A DNA stretch of 34,201 nucleotides from Cytophagales bacterium (lineage in GTDB: Bacteria; Bacteroidota; Bacteroidia; Cytophagales; Spirosomataceae). Both the position numbers and the translations under genes were made by a program. Below the pieces are notes generated by a model. That model was not told where the DNA came from. It searched no databases and worked only from the letters and a program-made list of their open reading frames with translations. The first letter of the stretch is position 1; the number at the start of each line of letters is the position of its first letter. Positions 23,354 through 31,751 of the stretch are shown one piece after another. The stretch spans positions 1 to 34,201 of the forward strand of contig JAAFJP010000048.1 in NCBI GenBank assembly GCA_013298125.1, in the 5' to 3' direction.

Positions 23354-23788
23354 ATGAACTCAAAATCAATCAAATACAACTCCTTAAACGAAATAAAAAC
23401 CGTCGCCAAAACTATTCTTGACTTTGGGCAAAAGACTCCTGTCTGGATTTTTGAAGGGCAAATGGGGGCAGGGAAAACTACGCTTATCAAAGCCATTTGC
23501 GATGTTTTGATAGTAACGAGTCACGTGCAGAGTCCTACGTATTCGTTGGTTAATGAATACACCACCAAGCAAGGTAAAGACCTCTATCATTTTGATTTTT
23601 ATAGAATCAAAAACGAAGAAGAAGCCATGGATATTGGCGTGGAGGATTATCTGTATTCTGGTGAAAGATGTTTCATTGAATGGGCTTCAAAAATCGCTAA
23701 CTTATTGCCTTCCAAATACTTAAAAATCGAAATCCAAGTGCTTGAAGATGGAGCAAGAGAGATTCATTTGGAAAAAGTGGGGGTTTAG
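23354..23788 (+). CDS. tsaE: tRNA threonylcarbamoyladenosine biosynthesis ATPase TsaE
   Basis: TsaE is the P-loop ATPase that works with TsaB and TsaD to make the t6A37 modification of ANN-decoding tRNAs in the cytoplasm. Walker A is FEGQMGAGKTTLIKA. The family pattern SPTYSLVNEY follows, then LYHFDFYRI, and ERCFIEWASKI carries the conserved Glu-Trp. The frame extends upstream to a TTG at 23276, but the 26 extra residues (hydrophobic, YFLSSIFNITYSLDFS) are unlike the family. ATG 23354 (MNSKSIKYNSLNEIK) gives 144 residues, the usual size. The alanine dehydrogenase gene follows 43 bp later on the same strand, a pairing I have seen in other Bacteroidota. Confidence 0.93.
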   Translation: MNSKSIKYNSLNEIKTVAKTILDFGQKTPVWIFEGQMGAGKTTLIKAICDVLIVTSHVQSPTYSLVNEYTTKQGKDLYHFDFYRIKNEEEAMDIGVEDYLYSGERCFIEWASKIANLLPSKYLKIEIQVLEDGAREIHLEKVGV

Positions 23789-23831
23789 TGTATTTTTATA
23801 GGAAATTTTAAAATAACCCCGCAATCAAAAT

Positions 23832-25052
23832 ATGCCCCAACCAACAGGTTTTAAAGAAGTCCTTGCTCAAACAGGGCTAATGCCACAGGAAGCGTTAGTC
23901 TGGACAAAACAAAACGCTAAAAGTCTATTCATCGGAATTCCCAAAGAGGTTTCGATGCAAGAAAGGCGTGTGTCGCTTACGCCTTCGGCTGTTGGGCTTT
24001 TGGTGCGTAATGGACATCAAGTTTTGATTGAAACTGGGGCAGGGAATGAAGCAAAATTTACGGATAATCAATACTCAGATGCAGGTGGGCAAATATCTTA
24101 CACCACCGAAGAAGTCTTCAAAACGGACGTAATTCTCAAAGTTCAACCCCTCACAGATACTGAATTAGAATACCTCAATAATGGCTCTACAGTGATTTCA
24201 GCTTTGAATATGCCCCGCATGACGAAGGAATATTTCGAGAAATTGAACCGTAAAAAAATCACTGGACTTTGTTACGAATACATCGAAGATAACGTTGGTG
24301 GAATGCCAATTATCAGAGCCATGTCTGAAATTGCGGGTAGTACCGTTATGCTGATTGCGGCTGAATGTTTGAGTAGTGCCAATAGCGGAATGGGCGTAAT
24401 TTTGGGAGGAATCACGGGCGTACCACCTACCAAAGTCGTGATTTTGGGAGCTGGTACAGTCTCAGAATACACCGCCCGAATTGCAATAGGCATGGGGGCA
24501 GATTTGAAGGTTTTTGACAAAGATATTTACAAATTACAACGACTAAAATACTCTGTCGGACAAAATATCTATACCTGCATCATCGACTCCAATACGCTCA
24601 CACAGGCAATCATTGAGGCGGATGTGGTCATTGGTGCTTTGCGTGCAGAGGACGGTTTTACGCCCTGCATCGTTACCGAAGAAATGGTGTCGCTGATGAA
24701 GCCTGATTCGGTGATTATAGATGTTTGTATCGACCAAGGAGGCTGTTTTGAGACTTCCGAAATGACAACTCACGACAAACCGATTTACCGAAAACATGAT
24801 GTTATCCACTATTGCGTTCCCAATATTCCTTCACGTGTAGCACATACCGCCACACAAGCGTTGAGCAATATTTTTACCTCATTTCTCTTGAAAACAGGCA
24901 AAACGGGCGGCATTGATGAAGCCATCTTTGCGAACAAATCTTTCATGAAAGGGGTTTATACATACAAAGGCAGTCTGACAAACGCCAACATCGCCAAAAA
25001 ATTTGGTATGAATTATAAAGATTTAAGTTTGCTGAGTGCAGCACGGTTTTAG
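23832..25052 (+). CDS. ald: Alanine dehydrogenase
   Basis: It interconverts L-alanine and pyruvate plus ammonium with NAD. The 406-residue protein has the AlaDH/PNT N-terminal domain (IGIPKEVSMQERRVSLTPSAV, with the Arg and Lys that bind pyruvate), TGAGNEAKFTDNQYSDAG, and the Rossmann motif VVILGAGTVSEYTARIAIGMGAD around residues 202-224. The C-terminal part has VIIDVCIDQGGCFETSE and the catalytic-region segment CVPNIPSRVAHTATQALSN. The N-terminus is about 25 residues longer than classical Bacillus AlaDH, which is usual for the Bacteroidota form. It sits directly after tsaE. The gap after it (25053-25187) is filled by an inverted repeat. Confidence 0.95.
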   Translation: MPQPTGFKEVLAQTGLMPQEALVWTKQNAKSLFIGIPKEVSMQERRVSLTPSAVGLLVRNGHQVLIETGAGNEAKFTDNQYSDAGGQISYTTEEVFKTDVILKVQPLTDTELEYLNNGSTVISALNMPRMTKEYFEKLNRKKITGLCYEYIEDNVGGMPIIRAMSEIAGSTVMLIAAECLSSANSGMGVILGGITGVPPTKVVILGAGTVSEYTARIAIGMGADLKVFDKDIYKLQRLKYSVGQNIYTCIIDSNTLTQAIIEADVVIGALRAEDGFTPCIVTEEMVSLMKPDSVIIDVCIDQGGCFETSEMTTHDKPIYRKHDVIHYCVPNIPSRVAHTATQALSNIFTSFLLKTGKTGGIDEAIFANKSFMKGVYTYKGSLTNANIAKKFGMNYKDLSLLSAARF

Positions 25053-25053
25053 T

Positions 25054-25186
25054 TATTGGTTACTGGGGAATTGGTTTATTAGGAATTGGTTACTGATTTT
25101 ATAATACTGATTATCAAATACTTACAGATAATGACCAATTCCCAATAAACCAATAAACAAATTTCCCAATAAACCAGTAACCAACC
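25054..25186. repeat. Imperfect inverted repeat built from repeated words
   Basis: The left arm (25054-25098) carries TTGGTTACTGG, GGAATTGGTTTATTAGG and AATTGGTTACTG. The right arm (25128-25186) carries the reverse complements (CCAATTCCCAATAAACCAAT and CCCAATAAACCAGTAACC) with an extra copy of the CCCAATAAACC word. About 30 bp of AT-rich sequence separates the arms. It lies between two co-directional genes. Confidence 0.75.
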
Positions 25187-25187
25187 A

Positions 25188-25589
25188 ATGCTCGAAGATT
25201 ACCAAGCCATATCCAACGCCCCAAATTCACCTGAATTAGACGGCAAACACCTCGGAATTATCTCCACTGATTTTGCTATTGTGGCAGAATTTCTGAAAGA
25301 GGCTTCCTACCAAATCCGTACTCGTGGATTTTCAAAATATCCTATTTTTGCGGCATCCCAAAATCCCGTTCCGATTGGTTCAAAACTCATTGGTATTCAC
25401 GAAATGAATGGTAATCAGTGGCATTATCATGCTTCGATGATGGAGGAATTTGTCCAACGTGAAATCATTGCAGAAGAAAACGTAGAAGTCTTCAAAACCA
25501 GCTACAAAGACCCTGATGAGTTTTGCTGTTTGTTTGTGTTGGATAATGATTTTGTGAATTTTATTTATATTCCTTTTCCTGAGGATTAG
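25188..25589 (+). CDS. Conserved small protein of unknown function
   Basis: I do not recognise a named domain. The 133-residue, probably cytoplasmic protein has a mixed alpha/beta composition. Visible segments are LGIISTDFAIVAEFLKEASYQ, a Pro-rich IFAASQNPVPIGSKLIG, then WHYHASMMEEFVQREII and a C-terminal beta pattern FCCLFVLDNDFVNFIYIPFP. It looks like a normal gene by codon use and start (ATG 25188). Its last 29 bp overlap the end of the convergent glycosyltransferase gene (25561-25589), and no terminator separates them, so transcripts of the two would be antisense at their 3' ends. Confidence 0.75.
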   Translation: MLEDYQAISNAPNSPELDGKHLGIISTDFAIVAEFLKEASYQIRTRGFSKYPIFAASQNPVPIGSKLIGIHEMNGNQWHYHASMMEEFVQREIIAEENVEVFKTSYKDPDEFCCLFVLDNDFVNFIYIPFPED

Positions 25590-27093
25590 GAGTTATTTTG
25601 TAAATATAAAACGTCTCATTATGATTATGAGAAGGATTCATTAAATACGCCAAATTATCTACAAAACTGGGTTCAATATCCACTTCATGCTCCATCGTGG
25701 GGAATACTTTTTTCATCTCCGTTTTACGATTTTCTAAATCAGAATTTCCTACTAAAATCACATAGTTAGGTTTAGGTTTTGTGCCTAATTTCAACTGATT
25801 GGGCAATTCTGCCATTTTCTCACGAGTGTCAATCGTATAAAAATCATACTTTTTGCCCAAATAAAAAGGTGCTTCGGGTTGGGCAGCTTCGTAGTTTTGA
25901 ATCACTAAATTAGTCAAGTCGCCTTTCTCTCTGAGGTAATTCATACTCTCAACCCGTGAGCGTTTTGTGTAGGTTACGGACAGGAGAAAAACCAAGCCTG
26001 TATTCAAGACTAAAAACCAAATCGTAGCAAATTTTGTAAAGCCACGAAGCCACTTTTTCTCTTGGTATTGCTCGTATAAATCTCTGAAACCTATCGTCCC
26101 CAAAATCAATAAAAAAGGCAAAAAAGGTGTGATAAAACGTTCTTGTTTGTTGGGGTAATAGGAATGAAAAACAAAGAATAGTAGAGAAGCAAAAAATAAG
26201 ATTTGACGATTACCTTTTTGCGTAGCGGTTTTGAAATATCCTGATAAAAACAACAAAAATGGAAAGCCCAAAGTCAGCCCCGCCATCGTGCCAATGTATC
26301 TGTGCCAGGGTCCATTGGGATACATATCAATATTTGACGAATTGGAATTGAAGGTAAGATACGCTTGAATGGAAGCAATCGGATTACCCCAATAGAAATA
26401 GTCGAAAAGTCCTTGGGTCAAGAAATAAAATACGACAAAACCAATGCCGAAAATAAGGGCTTTTTGAAAGGTTTTTTTCTGAATCAACCACATCAAACCC
26501 ACCACAAAAGGGATAAAAATTATCTGATAACGAAATACAAAAGCTACCGTAAACCAAAAGGCAGAAAGTAAAACAGATTTTGTACTTAACCGTGAATCAG
26601 CCATAAAATAACACCCCATCAACAGCGGAGGAATACAAGCAAACTCACGAAGATTACGGACGGATAAAAATGGAATAACCCAGAAGGTAGCCAAAAGTAA
26701 TCCAACGATTTTTGCATCATTCTGACGACTACTCAAACGCTCCGTTAATTTATAGCCATAATAAACCGCAAGAATAGAGAAAATAGCATGGAATAATCTG
26801 ATAACCAGCATTTTAGTATCTGGATTATAGACTCCAAGCGACTCGCAAATGCCAAAAACTATCGTGTGGAAATAGGGATAAATAAGACTAAAAAGATAGG
26901 CTTTTCCCCCAACCAAAAACTCAGGAGTAAATGGACTTTTGGTTTTATCTAATAGGTTTTGAGCTAATTCTACCACCTCAAAATGGTCGTCAGTAAAGGC
27001 ATAACCTTTTGAAAAAATAGCGGCTAATAATCTAAAAAATAATCCGATTAGTAAGATTTTTTTAAGATTTAGTGAGTCTAAAATTTTGTTCAT
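25561..27093 (-). CDS. Polytopic membrane glycosyltransferase (GT-C fold, Alg9/PMT-like)
   Basis: The 510-residue protein has about ten hydrophobic segments in the first 400 residues and a soluble C-terminal part. An acidic motif in the first periplasmic loop (KGYAFTDDHFEVVELAQ) holds the Asp/Glu typical of GT-C enzymes that use lipid-linked sugar donors. PLLMGCYFM, LMWLIQKK and SYYPNKQERFITPFLPFLLILG (a family-like segment with a conserved ERF) support the Alg9/GT22-GT39 group. The acceptor and sugar are unknown. I use ATG 27093 (MNKILDSLNLKKILL). ATG 27126 would add 11 residues and overlap the histidine kinase gene by 14 bp. The kinase gene ends 19 bp before this start, so the two may form an operon. 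Confidence 0.85.
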   Translation of the reverse strand: MNKILDSLNLKKILLIGLFFRLLAAIFSKGYAFTDDHFEVVELAQNLLDKTKSPFTPEFLVGGKAYLFSLIYPYFHTIVFGICESLGVYNPDTKMLVIRLFHAIFSILAVYYGYKLTERLSSRQNDAKIVGLLLATFWVIPFLSVRNLREFACIPPLLMGCYFMADSRLSTKSVLLSAFWFTVAFVFRYQIIFIPFVVGLMWLIQKKTFQKALIFGIGFVVFYFLTQGLFDYFYWGNPIASIQAYLTFNSNSSNIDMYPNGPWHRYIGTMAGLTLGFPFLLFLSGYFKTATQKGNRQILFFASLLFFVFHSYYPNKQERFITPFLPFLLILGTIGFRDLYEQYQEKKWLRGFTKFATIWFLVLNTGLVFLLSVTYTKRSRVESMNYLREKGDLTNLVIQNYEAAQPEAPFYLGKKYDFYTIDTREKMAELPNQLKLGTKPKPNYVILVGNSDLENRKTEMKKVFPTMEHEVDIEPSFVDNLAYLMNPSHNHNETFYIYKITPNPQEKEYK

Positions 27094-27112
27094 TTTTAAG
27101 ATATTTTGTATT

Positions 27113-28303
27113 TTATTCCGCCCCATCCAACAAAATCCGAAACGTTGTCCCCTTATTTACCTCCGAATTTTTTACCATCAATTTACCGTTGTGATAATTT
27201 TCAATAATCCGTTTAGCAAGGGTTAATCCCAAGCCCCAACCCCGTTTTTTGGTACTAAATCCAGGGTTAAAAACTTTGCTTAAATTCTTCTTGGCAATGC
27301 CTTTTCCCGTGTCCGAAATATCAATGGTGATTTGATTATTTTTGGTTTCTTTTATCAATACTTTCAATGCCCCAACGCCCTCCATGGCATCCACGGCATT
27401 TTTACAGATGTTTTCAATCACCCACTCAAACAGATATTTGTTCAATTTTATCATCGTATTTGGGGGTAATTCATTCACAAAACTGAAAGAAACTTTGGTA
27501 GAAATTCGCTTTTGGAGATACGCCATAAACGTCTCAATCGTCTCCACAATATCCTCTTCTTTCAAGACTGGCACAGAGCCAATATTGGAGAAACGAGTTG
27601 TGATTACATCCAACCGTTGTACATCTTTTTCTAATTCCTTCACAATCTCTTGGTCATAAGTTGGGTCAGTTTTGAAGAACTCCACCCATGCCGTGAGTGA
27701 CGAAAGGGGCGTGCCTAATTGATGGGCAGTTTCCTTTGCCAAACCTACCCAAACACGATTTTGTTCCGACTTTCGAGAGGCATCAAAAAACAAATAAGCC
27801 GCTAATCCAAAGATTAAAACTACGAGTAATTGAAAGAGAGGATAATAACGTAAGATGTTGAGTAACTGAGAGTTGCCGTAGTAGATGTATTCCTTGTGCA
27901 AGCCCATATCTACTTCAATAGGTTTGTTGTCTTCTCTTACAATCTCCTCTAATTTTAGTTTTAAGAAAGTTTGTTGCTCTTTTGAACTTGACCCTTGTGG
28001 AAATTCAATATTCTTAGATTCAAGATAGCCACCTTCTTTTTTTAGAATAACTGGAATCGTATTATTTTCATAAGAAGCCATGACTTTCTCAAAAAAGAAA
28101 TTTATATCTTGATTCATGTCGCTTGTCATCGTGTATTTATACGATTCAGCAAAAATCTCAATTTGTAGTTTTTCTCTTTCTTCTAATTTTGTCACTAATT
28201 TATCAGTAATATACAAAGATGCCGCCCCCACAAGCACACAGAAGCCCAAAAAGGCAACTTTCCACCAAGTATTACGGCTATAAATATCAACGGTTAGTAT
28301 CAT
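27113..28303 (-). CDS. Membrane sensor histidine kinase, no adjacent response regulator
   Basis: The 396-residue protein has transmembrane segments at about 14-33 and 155-173 enclosing a periplasmic sensor domain of about 120 residues. The HisKA domain follows, with phospho-acceptor His 194 in KETAHQLGTPLSSL. The HATPase domain has an N box (WVIENICKNAVDAM), a G1 box (ISDTGKGIAKKN), an F box (VFNPGFSTKKRGWG) and a G2 box (GLGLTLAKRII). All catalytic boxes look intact. The partner regulator is not encoded in the window. The glycosyltransferase gene follows 19 bp later on the same strand. Confidence 0.93.
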   Translation of the reverse strand: MILTVDIYSRNTWWKVAFLGFCVLVGAASLYITDKLVTKLEEREKLQIEIFAESYKYTMTSDMNQDINFFFEKVMASYENNTIPVILKKEGGYLESKNIEFPQGSSSKEQQTFLKLKLEEIVREDNKPIEVDMGLHKEYIYYGNSQLLNILRYYPLFQLLVVLIFGLAAYLFFDASRKSEQNRVWVGLAKETAHQLGTPLSSLTAWVEFFKTDPTYDQEIVKELEKDVQRLDVITTRFSNIGSVPVLKEEDIVETIETFMAYLQKRISTKVSFSFVNELPPNTMIKLNKYLFEWVIENICKNAVDAMEGVGALKVLIKETKNNQITIDISDTGKGIAKKNLSKVFNPGFSTKKRGWGLGLTLAKRIIENYHNGKLMVKNSEVNKGTTFRILLDGAE

Positions 28304-28714
28304 GATTTTTTTCTTCTTTCAAAAACATTTTAGAAATTTTGGAAATACTTTTCAGGAGGCACTCAATACATTGTTAATTAAGTCTCTTTAACTTCCCGAA
28401 AGTAGAAAAAACTTTCGGGAAGTTCACCACTAAATAATTTTAGAAAAAATGAAAACTATTTAGTCAACGGTGTACTCAATTTTAAATTAAAACCAATTTT
28501 TGAGAAGTCCCTCCAAATTAAGCATAGTACGTTTAATTTACAATTTTTCCTTTACAGTTTCAATAATTTAACTTATAACTGTAATTACAAGTTTTGAAAT
28601 CAAAAATAAATGTAATATATTTTGTAAATCAGTATTATATTGCCGAATAATATTTTTTATTTCAAATAATGGCACTAACTTTGTCGTACATTCAGCAACA
28701 TAATTCTAAAACCC
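28304..28714. other. 411-bp intergenic region with two inverted repeats
   Basis: This is the divergent gap between the histidine kinase and the HipB-like gene. ACTTCCCGAAAGT (28391-28403) and ACTTTCGGGAAGT (28411-28423) are perfect 13-bp arms around AGAAAAA. Each arm can also fold on itself with a CCG or CGG loop. ACTAAATA (28429-28436) pairs with TATTTAGT (28457-28464). Neither is followed by a T-run. The rest (28465-28714) is very AT-rich and holds the -7 box at 28676-28683; I see no ORF in it. Confidence 0.6.
28676..28683 (+). promoter_or_regulatory. Likely -7 promoter box of the HipB-like gene
   Basis: TAACTTTG fits TAnnTTTG and lies 31 bp before the ATG at 28715, a usual leader length. 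No TTG at -33 is evident; the upstream 30 bp are A/T-rich. Confidence 0.45.
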
Positions 28715-28924
28715 ATGAATCTCGAACAGTTAGGCAATATTATACGTGAAAGGAGAAACGAGCTTTCTTTTAGTCAGGAACTACTCAGTAACAAAAGTGA
28801 TGTAGCTATCAAAACCATTCACTCCGTTGAATTGGGAAAGGCAAACCCGTCTCTAAAAACCTTAGATAAAATTCTGGAAAATTTAGATTTAGAAATTATA
28901 GTTGTTAATAGAAAAGGGGCATAA
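28715..28924 (+). CDS. Small XRE-family helix-turn-helix regulator, HipB-like, without a HipA partner
   Basis: The 69-residue protein is a single HTH_3 domain: LGNIIRERRNELSFSQELLS, a recognition helix near VAIKTIHSVELGKANPS, and LKTLDKILENLDLEIIVV. The last segment, ending in a beta-strand, is characteristic of HipB antitoxin/repressors. HipB normally binds HipA kinase encoded directly downstream; here the next 210 bp are a compound palindromic element followed by nagB, so no HipA is present. It may be an orphan repressor or a remnant of a toxin-antitoxin pair. Start ATG 28715 is supported by the -7 box 31 bp upstream. Confidence 0.85.
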   Translation: MNLEQLGNIIRERRNELSFSQELLSNKSDVAIKTIHSVELGKANPSLKTLDKILENLDLEIIVVNRKGA

Positions 28925-28934
28925 CGTATTTACT

Positions 28935-29133
28935 AAGCCTGAAAGGCTTGAATATGAATAGCCGTATGTGAAACGTACGGTTATTATGAATTGGGATACT
29001 ACAACTCTGAAAGAGTTGAATATAAACAACAGAAATTTTGCGAAAGATATTTAACCCCGTCGGGGTTTTCTTCTCCATACATTTCTTCCGTAAGTTTCAC
29101 ATACGGTTATTCAAATTTAAGTCCTTCGGACTT
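28935..29133. repeat. 199-bp compound palindromic element: six mirrored hairpins with three-base loops
   Basis: Hairpins in order are AAGCCT-GAA-AGGCTT (28935-28949), CCGTATGT-GAA-ACGTACGG (28962-28980), AACTCT-GAA-AGAGTT (29003-29017), AACCCC-GTC-GGGGTT (29053-29067), CCGTAAGT-TTC-ACATACGG (29088-29106) and AAGTCC-TTC-GGACTT (29119-29133). The first and last thirds are reverse complements of each other: the linker GAATATGAATAG mirrors TTATTCAAATTT. Where the two halves differ in a stem, both sides change together (GCCT/AGGC versus GTCC/GGAC). I see no clear target duplication and no ORF inside. It starts 10 bp after the HipB-like gene. Confidence 0.85.
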
Positions 29134-29173
29134 TTAACTGTACAAGATTTAGTAAAAAAGAAATAAAAACATC

Positions 29174-31075
29174 ATGGAACAAGCCATTAGCTACGAAAGA
29201 ATTCCAACCAGTATTTATGCAGATTCGGATGCTGCCTCAAAGGCGATTGCTCACGAAATTGCTGCCATCATCCGCAAAAGAGCCTCCGAAGAAAAACCTG
29301 CCGTACTGGGTCTGGCAACGGGTTCTTCGCCCAAAAAGGTCTATTCAGAACTCATCAGAATGCACCGTGAAGAGGGTTTGAGTTTTCAGAATGTCGTTAC
29401 CTACAACCTCGACGAATACTACCCGATGGAACCCGATGCTGTCCAGAGTTACGTGCGTTTTATGCGTGAACAACTCTTCGACCACGTGGATATTCCCGCA
29501 GGAAATTGGCATTTACCCGATGGAACTTTGCCATTAGATAAATTGGCTGAATTTTGTAAAGATTATGAAGCCCAAATTGAGCGTTACGGAGGTTTGGATT
29601 TTCAGTTATTAGGAATTGGTCGTAACGGACATATCGGTTTTAATGAACCAGGTTCGCTCGTGAATTCTCGTACACGCCTAATGACCCTCGATTTAACCAC
29701 CCAAATTGATGCTGCAGGAGATTTTGGGGGATTATCGAAAGTCTCGAAAAAGGCAATCACGATGGGCGTTCAGAAAATTATGGAAGCCAAAAGAGTGGTG
29801 TTGTGTGCCTGGGGTGAACATAAAGCCGCCAACGTTGCCCGTGCCGTTGAAGGTCCCGTAACTTCCGATGTACCAGCCTCTTATCTACAATTACACGAAA
29901 ACGCTTCGTTCATTATAGACACATCGGCAGCCGCTCAACTCACTCGTATGCGGACTCCTTGGATGGTAGATGCGGTAACGTGGGACAGACCGATGATAAA
30001 AAAAGCAGTTACTTATTTAGCTCTAACCGTGAAAAAACCAGTCTTGAAATTAACCAGTTCAGACTACAACGAAAACGGACTTTCAGACCTTTTGGCACTA
30101 TACGGTCAGGCGTATGATATTAATATTGAGGTATTTAATTATCTGCAACACACCATCACGGGTTGGCCTGGGGGCAAACCAAATGCCGATGATTCTAACC
30201 GTCCAGAACGTGCTTATCCTGCCAAAAAGAAAGTTATCATTTTCAGCCCTCACCCAGACGATGACATTATTTCGATGGGAGGGACTTTCCAACGATTGCA
30301 CGATCAAGGGCATGATGTTCACGTGGTTTATCAGACTTCAGGAAATATTGCAGTGGCTGATGATGAAGCCTTGCGATTTGCGGAATTTGTGGTAGATTTT
30401 AACGAAAGATTTGAAGCAAATAATCCAAAAGCCAACAGGATTTATAAAGAAGCCGCTAAGTTTTTAAAAGCCAAGAAGGATTCTGAAATTGATACGGATG
30501 AAGTGCGATATATCAAAGGTTTAATCAGAAGAGGAGAGGCAAAAAATACTTGTCGATACGTGGGAATAAAAAAAGAAAATATGCACTTTTTGGATATGCC
30601 TTTTTATGAAACAGGAACGATTCAGAAAAACCCTATCGGTAAAGAAGATGTGGACGTGGTGATGGCAAAAATTGAGGAAATTCAACCTCACCAAATTTAT
30701 GCCGCTGGCGATTTAGCCGACCCACACGGAACGCATAAAGTGTGTTTAGACGCAATCATGGAGGCTGTTCAGAAATTAAAGCACCGTGAATACATGAATA
30801 ATTGTTGGGTTTGGTTGTACAAAGGAGCTTGGCAAGAGTGGGATATTGACCAAATAGAAATGGCAGTTCCGATGTCGCCCGACCAAGTTTTGAAGAAAAG
30901 ATACGGTATTTTCAAGCACCAATCACAGAAAGATGGTGTGCCGTTTCAAGGAACAGATGCCCGTGAATTTTGGCAACGTGCCGAGGACAGAAACAGCAAT
31001 ACTGCTAATCTTTATAATGCCCTTGGGCTTGCGGAATATCAGGCTATGGAGGCGTTTGTTAGGTGGCGGTTTTGA
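29174..31075 (+). CDS. nagB: Glucosamine-6-phosphate deaminase fused to a PIG-L/LmbE-type deacetylase-like domain
   Basis: Residues 1 to about 270 are NagB, which converts glucosamine-6-phosphate to fructose-6-phosphate and ammonia. Motifs: LGLATGSSPKKVYSEL (phosphate loop), YNLDEYYPM with the catalytic Asp, and GIGRNGHIGFNEPGS with the active-site His. Residues from about 350 form a PIG-L/LmbE domain with the metal motif SPHPDDDIISMGG and a later PHGTHKVCLDAI His pair. The fusion of about 630 residues is a known Bacteroidota arrangement. The PIG-L part may act on an N-acetylated sugar, but its substrate is unproven. Cytoplasmic; no signal peptide. ATG 29174 gives the family start. The bidirectional terminator at 31100-31129 follows. 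Confidence 0.93.
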   Translation: MEQAISYERIPTSIYADSDAASKAIAHEIAAIIRKRASEEKPAVLGLATGSSPKKVYSELIRMHREEGLSFQNVVTYNLDEYYPMEPDAVQSYVRFMREQLFDHVDIPAGNWHLPDGTLPLDKLAEFCKDYEAQIERYGGLDFQLLGIGRNGHIGFNEPGSLVNSRTRLMTLDLTTQIDAAGDFGGLSKVSKKAITMGVQKIMEAKRVVLCAWGEHKAANVARAVEGPVTSDVPASYLQLHENASFIIDTSAAAQLTRMRTPWMVDAVTWDRPMIKKAVTYLALTVKKPVLKLTSSDYNENGLSDLLALYGQAYDINIEVFNYLQHTITGWPGGKPNADDSNRPERAYPAKKKVIIFSPHPDDDIISMGGTFQRLHDQGHDVHVVYQTSGNIAVADDEALRFAEFVVDFNERFEANNPKANRIYKEAAKFLKAKKDSEIDTDEVRYIKGLIRRGEAKNTCRYVGIKKENMHFLDMPFYETGTIQKNPIGKEDVDVVMAKIEEIQPHQIYAAGDLADPHGTHKVCLDAIMEAVQKLKHREYMNNCWVWLYKGAWQEWDIDQIEMAVPMSPDQVLKKRYGIFKHQSQKDGVPFQGTDAREFWQRAEDRNSNTANLYNALGLAEYQAMEAFVRWRF

Positions 31076-31099
31076 GGAATGAATTGAACTATATAAACC

Positions 31100-31129
31100 A
31101 AGAAGCCCTGATTTGAATCGGGGTTTCTT
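31100..31129. terminator. Bidirectional rho-independent terminator after nagB
   Basis: AAGAAGCCCTGATT (31100-31113) pairs with AATCGGGGTTTCTT (31116-31129) with two G-T wobbles and a TG loop. T-rich sequence follows (TTTCTTAGTTT), and A-rich sequence precedes it for the other strand. It lies between convergent nagB and the oxidoreductase gene. Confidence 0.85.
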
Positions 31130-31132
31130 AGT

Positions 31133-31750
31133 TTACCGCCTAATCACCTTAAAAGCCATATCCCGTCCATGCTTTTGAACGATTGCCAAGTTTATCCAAC
31201 ACATTGCCATTTGTTCAATTAGATGAAAAGTAGAATTTCCACCAAAATGATAAACGTTCTCAAAACCAATCTCTTTTGCTAATTGTGTGGCAATCTCTAC
31301 GCCCTTTTGACTATCTCCCGCCGTGAACATATCAATGCCTTGTTCGTGATAAATTGGATTGAGCATATTTTCATAACCCGTTGTATTAAAGCACTTTACA
31401 ATATCCGTAGCGTTGCAATGAGCCAATAAAGCATCAGCTGTATTATTAAAATTTTCCAGCGTATGACTTACCCCAGAGTTCATGGTGTCGATAATCACTT
31501 TCTGAGAAACATCTCCTAATGCCGAGGCAGTTTCAATGGCAAATTTTGCAGGGACAGCAATTATAATGACCTCCGCCATTTGTACTGCATCCACTATTGC
31601 ATGGGCTAAAATATTGTTACTATGATTCAACAATTCAATGCCTTTGAAGTTTTGAGTGTCTCTCACTCCCAAGTAAATCGTGTGATTTTCTGATAATCTT
31701 TTCGCTAATGTCCCACCGACATTTCCTGTACCAATAATTGCTATTTTCAT
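31133..31750 (-). CDS. NAD(P)-binding oxidoreductase of the F420-dependent NADP reductase-like family (COG2085)
   Basis: The 205-residue protein begins with a Rossmann motif IAIIGTGNVGGTLAKRL, followed by IYLGVRDTQNF (probable phosphate-binding Arg), VIIIAVPAKFAIETA, VIIDTMN and VKCFNTTGYENMLNP. The C-terminal helices contain FHLIEQMAMCWINLAI. Bacterial members often reduce substrates other than F420, so the reaction is open. Start ATG 31750 lies 1 bp after the stop of the upstream VOC gene, the tightest spacing in this operon-like run of minus-strand genes. Confidence 0.88.
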   Translation of the reverse strand: MKIAIIGTGNVGGTLAKRLSENHTIYLGVRDTQNFKGIELLNHSNNILAHAIVDAVQMAEVIIIAVPAKFAIETASALGDVSQKVIIDTMNSGVSHTLENFNNTADALLAHCNATDIVKCFNTTGYENMLNPIYHEQGIDMFTAGDSQKGVEIATQLAKEIGFENVYHFGGNSTFHLIEQMAMCWINLAIVQKHGRDMAFKVIRR

Positions 31751-31751
31751 T

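Noticed and set aside
28391-28423. Rho-independent terminator in the divergent gap
   Set aside because: It lies between divergent genes and lacks a T-run on either strand, so it is listed as a repeat.
28935-29133. tRNA, riboswitch or group II intron fragment
   Set aside because: No cloverleaf, no known riboswitch core and no intron domain V; the mirrored hairpin plan explains the sequence better.
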